From Alistipes sp. (lineage in GTDB: Bacteria > Bacteroidota > Bacteroidia > Bacteroidales > Rikenellaceae): a stretch of DNA of 8,718 nucleotides. Under the pieces are notes generated by a model, which saw nothing but the letters and a program-made list of their open reading frames with translations, made no database searches and was not told where the DNA came from. Shown piece after piece: positions 6,981 through 8,718 of this stretch (position 1 is the stretch's first letter; every line of letters starts with the position of its first letter). The DNA lies in the NCBI GenBank assembly GCA_017560305.1, contig JAFYOF010000205.1, forward strand, positions 1-8,718, written 5' to 3'. The translations under genes were made by a program, and so were the position numbers.

Positions 6981-7328
6981 ATGGACATTGAGAGCATCCG
7001 CGAATATTGCCTGGGCAAGCCCTTGGCTACCGAGGAGTTTCCGTTTGATGATACCATATTGGTATTCAAGGTGGCGGGGAAGATGTTTGCCTGTATGTCA
7101 TTGGAGCGAAGCGATATGCTTACGCTGAAGTGCGATGCTGAATATGCCATTGAATTGCGTGACCGCTACTCGGCAATAGAGCCAGCGTGGCACTTTAACA
7201 AAAAGTATTGGAATCAGCACCTTCTGCCGGCACTGGACGATGAGCTGGTGAAGCATTTGATAGACCACTCCTACGAAGAGGTCATAAAGAAACTCACGCG
7301 CAAGGTGCGTGCGGAACTAAACCTATAG
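6981..7328 (+). CDS. MmcQ/YjbR family protein
   Basis: The 115-residue product matches the small MmcQ/YjbR family in length and pattern: an N-terminal helix (MDIESIREYCLGKPLA), an EEFPFDDTILVFKVAGKMFA strand region, MSLERSDMLTLKC, and the characteristic W-x(3)-KKYW segment (AWHFNKKYWNQHL, around residues 69-81), ending in a charged helix. Members have a CyaY-like fold and are often described as DNA-binding, but their biological role is not established. There is no signal peptide or membrane segment. The start is 2 nt after the rnhA stop and the stop is 2 nt before the next gene, so translation is probably coupled. Linkage to rnhA is compatible with a nucleic-acid role but does not prove one. 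Confidence 0.85.
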   Translation: MDIESIREYCLGKPLATEEFPFDDTILVFKVAGKMFACMSLERSDMLTLKCDAEYAIELRDRYSAIEPAWHFNKKYWNQHLLPALDDELVKHLIDHSYEEVIKKLTRKVRAELNL

Positions 7329-7330
7329 AG

Positions 7331-8107
7331 ATGAAAATCACACTACTCGGCACAGGAACATCGCAGGGCGTGCCCGTCATAGGGTGTCGCTGCAAGGTGT
7401 GTCAGTCACAGGACTGGCACGACAAGCGTCTGCGCACCTCGGCAATGGTGGAGTGTGACGACATACGCTTAGTGATTGATGCAGGACCCGACTTTCGCCA
7501 ACAGATGCTGCGCACGGGAGTTAGGCACATTGACGCCATACTGCTGACGCATCAGCACAAGGACCACACGGGAGGACTTGATGATGTGAGGGCATTCAAC
7601 TTTGTGGACTTCCCCACCATCCACCCCATTGACATCTACGCCAACGAGGCAACTGCGGCAAGCGTGAGGAAGGATTACGACTACGCCTTTGTGGAGAATA
7701 AATATATAGGTGCGCCAGAGATGCGACTGCACGAGATTTCGGCGCAGGAGAGTTTTTCCATAAAGGGCGTTGAGATTACACCCATCGAGGGCAAGCACTC
7801 CGACCGCTTCACGGTGCTGGGCTATCGCATCGGCAAGTTCGCCTACCTGACCGACTTCAAGAGCATCTCCTTAGAGGAGGAGCGCAAGCTGGAGGGTGTG
7901 GAGACCTTGGTGGTGAATGCTCTGAGATTCAAGCCCCACCACTCGCACTTTAGCGTAGAGGAGGCGCTGGCATTGGTCGAAAGGATCAAGCCTCAACAGA
8001 CATTTTTCACCCACCTCTCTCACGACATCGGTCTGCACGGCGAGTCCGAGCAGAAGTTGCCCGAGGGCGTGAGGCTGGGATATGATACACTAACGATTGA
8101 GATTTAA
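7331..8107 (+). CDS. PhnP-like metallo-beta-lactamase-fold hydrolase
   Basis: The 258-residue protein starts with the GTGTSQGVP strand-turn of PhnP-type enzymes. A CxCxxC group follows (C19, C21, C24). The core metal motif HxHxDH is LLTHQHKDH, with H74, H76, D78 and H79; further ligands are probably H156 (GKHSDRF), D175 (LTDFKS) and H228 (FTHLSHD), with H231 three residues on. This reproduces the PhnP layout, in which three cysteines and the extra histidine hold a second, structural zinc beside the dinuclear active site. PhnP hydrolyses phosphoribosyl cyclic phosphate in C-P lyase phosphonate use, but no phn genes are visible here, so the substrate is open; a cyclic phosphodiester is the reasonable guess. 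It is cytoplasmic, with no signal peptide, and sits in the tight rnhA gene run. Confidence 0.88.
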   Translation: MKITLLGTGTSQGVPVIGCRCKVCQSQDWHDKRLRTSAMVECDDIRLVIDAGPDFRQQMLRTGVRHIDAILLTHQHKDHTGGLDDVRAFNFVDFPTIHPIDIYANEATAASVRKDYDYAFVENKYIGAPEMRLHEISAQESFSIKGVEITPIEGKHSDRFTVLGYRIGKFAYLTDFKSISLEEERKLEGVETLVVNALRFKPHHSHFSVEEALALVERIKPQQTFFTHLSHDIGLHGESEQKLPEGVRLGYDTLTIEI

Positions 8108-8125
8108 GCAAACCTTTTTTGCGAT

Positions 8126-8718
8126 ATGAGAAACAAGTTAAACGGCAAGGTGGTCGTCATCACGGGAGCTTCATCGGGCATCGGCGAGGCTATGGCTCGC
8201 GAGTACGCAGCTATGGGTGCAAAGGTTGTGCTCGGCGCACGAGGAGCAGAGAAGTTGGAGTCTCTATCCAAAGAGATTATCGCCAAGGGCGGCGCTGCGG
8301 CGTGGTGCGCCACAGATGTCACCAAGGCGGAGGATTGTGAAAAGTTGATACAGACTGCGGTGGAGAGTTTCGGCGGCATAGATGTATTGATTTGCAACGC
8401 GGGAATCTCGATGCGCGCCTTGTTCGACGACCTCGACCTGAGCGTGCTGCACCGACTGATGGATGTAAACTTCTGGGGCACTGTGTATTGCACAAAGTAT
8501 GCACTACCCTACCTCCAGCAGTCTAAGGGCTCGCTGGTGGGTATCTCATCCGTTGCGGGACTGAATGGTATGCCCGGCAGAACGGGTTACTCGGCATCGA
8601 AGTTTGCGATGACTGGTTTTCTTGAGACTATCCGTGTGGAGAACTTGAAGAAGGGTCTGCATGTGATGGTGGCGTGCCCGGGCTTCACGGCATCGAATGT
8701 GCGATTCTCGGCTCTCAC
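8126..8718 (+). CDS. Short-chain dehydrogenase/reductase (SDR), C-terminus cut off by the window end
   Basis: From the ATG at 8126 the frame stays open to the end of the window (197 codons plus 2 bases) and reads as a classical SDR. It has the Rossmann cofactor motif TGASSGIG (residues 13-20), the D-V pair of the adenine pocket (CATDVT, around 64-65), NAG (91-93), N115, the catalytic serine in GISSVAG (S142 by analogy with FabG) and YSASK with Y155 and K159, followed by PGFTAS. It should be an NAD(P)-dependent oxidoreductase; ARG at 38-40 near the second strand end may favour NADP, which is only inference. The substrate is unknown. The resemblance to FabG is to the fold only, so I give no gene symbol. 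The 18-nt gap after the hydrolase gene holds a small GCAAA/TTTGC stem (8108-8122), too weak to call a terminator; the gene is probably cotranscribed. Confidence 0.92.
   Translation, partial: MRNKLNGKVVVITGASSGIGEAMAREYAAMGAKVVLGARGAEKLESLSKEIIAKGGAAAWCATDVTKAEDCEKLIQTAVESFGGIDVLICNAGISMRALFDDLDLSVLHRLMDVNFWGTVYCTKYALPYLQQSKGSLVGISSVAGLNGMPGRTGYSASKFAMTGFLETIRVENLKKGLHVMVACPGFTASNVRFSAL

Noticed and set aside
8108..8122. Terminator between the hydrolase and SDR genes (GCAAA/TTTGC stem)
   Set aside because: Only a 5-bp stem, the T run is in the loop and stem rather than after it, and the SDR start codon follows 3 nt later.
8104..8493. 129-codon minus-strand open frame at the right end
   Set aside because: It is antisense to the SDR gene, whose cofactor and active-site motifs are clear in the plus-strand frame.

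Overview
The window looks like ordinary chromosome from a member of the Bacteroidales. A Rikenellaceae/Alistipes-like source is my guess, from general resemblance only. The case for Bacteroidota is: promoters of the TTTG / TAnnTTTG type (a textbook one sits before valS); no Shine-Dalgarno-like sequences in front of the genes, only A/T-rich leaders; a valyl-tRNA synthetase whose KMSKS loop reads KMSKQ; and a Lon protease with a long N-terminal extension. There is no transposase, phage gene, CRISPR array, tRNA or rRNA.

Layout. Positions 1-1861 (minus strand) hold the first 620 codons of the Lon protease; its peptidase domain lies off the left edge. A 379-bp AT-rich divergent intergenic region (1862-2240) separates it from a plus-strand 12-helix ion transporter of the ArsB/NhaD type (2241-3542), which ends in a clear intrinsic terminator. 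A 173-bp gap then carries three AATTTTGAATT repeats, a near-perfect sigma-ABfr-type promoter and a GC-rich hairpin at the predicted mRNA 5' end. Next come valS (3716-6340) and its own terminator. A 121-bp segment bounded by long imperfect inverted repeats (6402-6522) abuts the start codon of rnhA.

From rnhA a compact same-strand run continues to the right edge: rnhA (RNase HI), a MmcQ/YjbR-family protein, a PhnP-like metallo-beta-lactamase-fold hydrolase and a short-chain dehydrogenase/reductase cut off by the window end. The gaps are 2, 2 and 18 nt, so this is probably one transcription unit. The members share no obvious pathway: RNase HI removes RNA from RNA:DNA hybrids, while the other three are of uncertain substrate.

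I found no convincing new multi-gene system. The most unusual item is the 6402-6522 inverted-repeat element, either a small dispersed (MITE-like) repeat or a structured leader that could affect rnhA translation. The rest are smaller regulatory observations: operator-like inverted repeats before the transporter, the valS 5'-terminal hairpin and the long lon leader.
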